A stretch of 35,734 nucleotides of DNA from CAZQIC01 sp964593555. Lineage in GTDB: Bacteria > Bacteroidota > Bacteroidia > JAFLBG01. The DNA lies in contig CAZQIC010000035.1 in assembly GCA_964593555.1 (NCBI GenBank), forward strand, positions 1-35,734, written 5' to 3'. Below, in pieces: positions 33,955 to 35,734 of the stretch. The position numbers were made by a program, and so were the translations under genes. Every line of letters begins with the position of its first letter. Within the stretch, counting starts at the first letter, position 1. The notes beneath the pieces are model-generated. The model did not search any database. It was given only the letters and a program-made list of their open reading frames with translations, and was not told where the DNA came from.

Positions 33955-34033
33955 AAAAGTTCAACGTTTTCAATTGTGTTCGCGTCGTTCCTTTTCCACG
34001 AACGGGCAGTACAAATTAGTTTTACTGATCGTG

Positions 34034-34573
34034 TCAATAAGGTTGTTGACTTAATCCCAATAACAGTAATATCCAAACAGATGCTCCAATTACTATAAGT
34101 GCAATTTGTCGTCCGTTAAACGACTCTTGTTCTAAGACCATTAGTTCGGGAGAATTTTGCCTTGCATAATTGAGTGCTTTAAAAGGTGGAATAAGAAATA
34201 AAAAACTGAAAAATGAAATAAGCCAAACTGGGTTGGGAATCTGGGCAAATAAATTTGAGACAAGAAAGCCTAAGAATAATCCAACAGGGGGGTAAGCCTC
34301 CTTATACCCTTTTTGCTGTGCGAATTTAAGTATGCGGTCAAACAAAGAGATGATGAAAAATATTGCAAATAATGCACGCATGGCAGGCATAACATCAAGT
34401 TGATCTTTCTGTTGAAAGAAGCGCCACGATTTATAAAACCACCAGATTGGGTAAAGTCCAAGTGTTATGATGCAAAGAAAAATAAATTTATTTACACTGA
34501 TAATTGACTGTTCCTCAACATCACTATTTTTTTCTGTCTCATCACACTCAAGTGTCTCAATTTGATTTTCCAT
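34034..34573 (-). CDS. Small multi-pass membrane protein (DUF4234-like)
   Basis: 179 residues. An acidic N-terminus (many Glu and Asp, no signal peptide) precedes about five hydrophobic segments (about 28-47, 64-78, 96-110, 114-130 and 156-172). The first is followed by LGLYPIWWFYKSWRFF, the aromatic-rich pattern of DUF4234-type small membrane proteins. It contains no catalytic motif that I recognise. It is convergent with hflX and stands alone; the region before it holds the repeat array. Function unknown. Confidence 0.75.
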   Translation of the reverse strand: MENQIETLECDETEKNSDVEEQSIISVNKFIFLCIITLGLYPIWWFYKSWRFFQQKDQLDVMPAMRALFAIFFIISLFDRILKFAQQKGYKEAYPPVGLFLGFLVSNLFAQIPNPVWLISFFSFLFLIPPFKALNYARQNSPELMVLEQESFNGRQIALIVIGASVWILLLLGLSQQPY

Positions 34574-34654
34574 TTTATAGAATTAGGAATAAATATAGTA
34601 ATATGATTTATATCATTATCAAAGGTTTCATTTGATATGGTGAGGCAAAGGATC

Positions 34655-34722
34655 ATTTCGTGCCTACAGGACTCTATTGCTAGACGGAGTGGTTTTTACC
34701 ACTATTATGCTCCCAACGGAGA
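34655..34722 (+). repeat. Left arm L1
   Basis: Degenerate P1 (TTTCGTGCCTACAGGACTC at 34655-34673), then TTTACC, then P2 (GCTCCCAACGGAGA, 34709-34722). It matches L2 and L3 in order and spacing but is the most decayed copy. Confidence 0.7.
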
Positions 34723-34788
34723 TTCAAACGGTGTTGTGTTTTGTTATTTTTGTTTGGATTAAGATTAAACTTGACAAATATTGAGCTT

Positions 34789-34855
34789 GTTCCGTAGGAA
34801 CAAAATATCGGTAAAAAAGAATAAAGAAGAAAATAGAGTCCCGTAGGGACGAAAT
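34789..34855 (-). repeat. Right arm R1
   Basis: P3 GTTCCGTAGGAAC (34789-34801) followed by AAAATATCGGTA, then P4 GTCCCGTAGGGAC (34838-34850) followed by GAAAT. It is an inverted version of a left arm. The roughly 70-base segment between L1 and R1 is also similar to the one between L2 and R2. Confidence 0.8.
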
Positions 34856-34864
34856 CAAATTTAT

Positions 34865-34894
34865 ACTGAGTGTTATATTTGCAATGATGTTTAA
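34865..34894 (+). pseudogene. Possible relic of the transposase 3' end
   Basis: Between R1 and L2, ten codons ending in TAA read TECYICNDV against DEHYIFKDI at the end of the intact transposase; 21 of 30 bases match by eye, and both stop codons sit at the same place in the following left arm. This suggests an internally deleted transposase copy of which almost only the arms remain. The match is short, so it is an inference. Confidence 0.45.
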
Positions 34895-34962
34895 TCCCGT
34901 GCCTAAGGCACTCAATAACTCGTATTGATTTAGTTTTACCGATATTACGCTCCTACTGGAGC
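34890..34962 (+). repeat. Left arm L2
   Basis: Starts TTTAATCCC, P1 GTGCCTAAGGCAC (34899-34911), then TACCGATATTA and P2 GCTCCTACTGGAGC (34949-34962). The best preserved left arm. Confidence 0.8.
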
Positions 34963-35030
34963 TTCAAAGGAAGTTGCGTTTTATTGTTTATTGTTTTTGA
35001 TTAAGATTAAATTTGACAATTATTGAGTTT

Positions 35031-35096
35031 GTTCCGTGGGAACAAAATATCGGTAATAGAGAATAAAAAGAAAGCTGAGTCCCTTAGGGACGAAAT
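35031..35096 (-). repeat. Right arm R2
   Basis: P3 GTTCCGTGGGAAC (35031-35043) with AAAATATCGGTAA after it, then P4 GTCCCTTAGGGAC (35079-35091) and GAAAT. It ends ten bases before the transposase ATG, so it forms the gene's leader. Confidence 0.8.
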
Positions 35097-35105
35097 AAAA
35101 TTCAA

Positions 35106-35564
35106 ATGGCTAATACTTATACGCAAATTCATATACATGCTGTTTTCGCGGTTCAGAATCGAGAGTGTATTATAAAAAAAGAGTGGAAGGATGAACTGTA
35201 TAAATATATTTCAGGAATTGTTAAAAACAACAATCATAAATTGCTTGCTATTAATGGTATGCAAGACCATATACATATTTTAGTTGGGATGCGTCCTGCT
35301 CAATCGTTGTCTGACCTTATGCAGGACATAAAGGGAGGGTCATCGAAATGGATAAATGATAAAAGATTTGTAAGAGGGAAATTTTCATGGCAGGAGGGTT
35401 ATGGTGCTTTTGCTTATAATAAATCAACGTTGCCTGTTGTAATTTCCTATATAGAAAAGCAAGAAGAGCACCACGGTAAAAAATCGTTTAGGGAAGAGTA
35501 TAAAGAATTGTTAAAGGAGTTCGAGGTCGAATACGATGAGCATTATATCTTTAAAGATATTTAA
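35106..35564 (+). CDS. IS200-like Y1 HUH transposase
   Basis: 152 residues, close to the usual IS200/IS605 TnpA length. The HUH motif is HIHIL in NGMQDHIHILVGMRP (about residues 58-62), and the catalytic tyrosine is most likely the one in VISYIEKQEEHHGKK (near 118). The surrounding words SLSDLMQDIKGGSSKWIND and FSWQEGYGAFAYNKS are typical of the Bacteroidota group. Such enzymes cut and join single-stranded DNA at hairpins. The gene lies directly between right arm R2 and left arm L3, and its TAA stop is part of the conserved start of L3. No TnpB gene accompanies it. It could be a self-mobile IS200 element, or a REP-associated transposase that acts on dispersed palindromes; the flanking arms favour the second or a mixture. 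Confidence 0.92.
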   Translation: MANTYTQIHIHAVFAVQNRECIIKKEWKDELYKYISGIVKNNNHKLLAINGMQDHIHILVGMRPAQSLSDLMQDIKGGSSKWINDKRFVRGKFSWQEGYGAFAYNKSTLPVVISYIEKQEEHHGKKSFREEYKELLKEFEVEYDEHYIFKDI

Positions 35565-35633
35565 TCTCGTGCCTTCGGCACTCAATCACAGAGAGTGGTT
35601 GTTTTTTTACCAATATTATGCTCCTAACGGAGC
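35560..35633 (+). repeat. Left arm L3
   Basis: TTTAATCTC, P1 GTGCCTTCGGCAC (35569-35581), TTTTTACCAATATTA, P2 GCTCCTAACGGAGC (35620-35633). It starts on the transposase stop codon. No matching right arm follows in the 100 bases left in the window, where nothing else is seen. Confidence 0.8.
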
Positions 35634-35734
35634 TAAAGTCGGTGATCGTTTTAAAGGTATTTAATATACTCTTTTCCCAACTTGTTAATTTTAAATCTAA
35701 GTATTATAGTTATAATTAAGCAAAAGATTAAGAG

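Larger units (their letters stand above)
34574..35105. other. Gene-free stretch holding a palindrome-pair repeat array
   Basis: 532 bases without a gene. From 34655 it is a tandem array of two similar units of about 200 bases (34655-34855 and 34890-35096), each with four small palindromes in the order P1, P2, P3, P4. P1 and P4 are inverted copies of one another, as are P2 and P3, so each unit is itself a long imperfect inverted repeat made of a left arm (P1-P2) and a right arm (P3-P4). Confidence 0.85.

Noticed and set aside
34655..35100. CRISPR array
   Set aside because: Repeats are inverted pairs of small palindromes with similar spacers, not identical direct repeats with unique spacers; no cas genes nearby.

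Overview
The window looks like chromosomal DNA of a Bacteroidota (Bacteroidetes) bacterium. Reasons seen in the sequence: AT-rich DNA, several long secreted proteins ending in type IX secretion (T9SS) sorting domains of both the gliding (type B) and Por (type A) kinds, the Bacteroidota -7 promoter word TAnnTTTG upstream of several genes, a DksA-like protein of the Bacteroidota type lacking the zinc cysteines, and an IS200-like transposase with the family palindromes common in this phylum. The exact genus cannot be given from sequence alone. No tRNA, rRNA or CRISPR array was seen.

Left part (1-13.2 kb, mostly minus strand): a putative transmembrane anti-sigma factor (cut by the window edge) translationally coupled to an ECF sigma factor; a secreted lamin-tail-domain protein; asd on the plus strand, separated from convergent lspA by a perfect 42-bp palindromic terminator; a small lipoprotein; and an ileS-dksA-like operon. 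The ileS product is a type 2 IleRS carrying the swapped GIHH signature, and its gene contains three small palindromic repeats in frame. The DksA-like protein carries a roughly 105-residue lysine/alanine-rich, histone H1-like N-terminus. A lipoprotein glutathione peroxidase and two unrecognised exported proteins follow.

Middle (13.3-18.8 kb, plus strand): an RND/MMPL-type membrane exporter, rmlA, a polyprenyl diphosphate synthase, a thioredoxin-like 2Fe-2S ferredoxin and a cyclase-family hydrolase are closely packed, so they are probably co-transcribed at least in part. They serve envelope, isoprenoid and general metabolism rather than one obvious pathway.

Surface-protein block (18.9-27.6 kb, plus strand): three consecutive T9SS cargo proteins. 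One has a seven-repeat SBBP propeller plus six cysteine-paired modules ordered A-B-A-A-B-A; one has fourteen GloVer-type repeats; one is a sugar-dehydrogenase-like propeller.

Right part (27.6-35.7 kb): two exported amidohydrolase genes holding three amidohydrolase-like domains, only one of which keeps the HxH metal motif; a membrane-cytochrome c fusion directly followed by hflX; a small membrane protein; and a structured repeat locus in which palindrome-pair arms (left, right, left, right, left) surround a Y1 HUH transposase. A short stretch in that array looks like the deleted 3' end of a second transposase copy. The most unusual items are this repeat/transposase locus, the palindromes inside ileS together with the GIHH signature, and the H1-DksA fusion.
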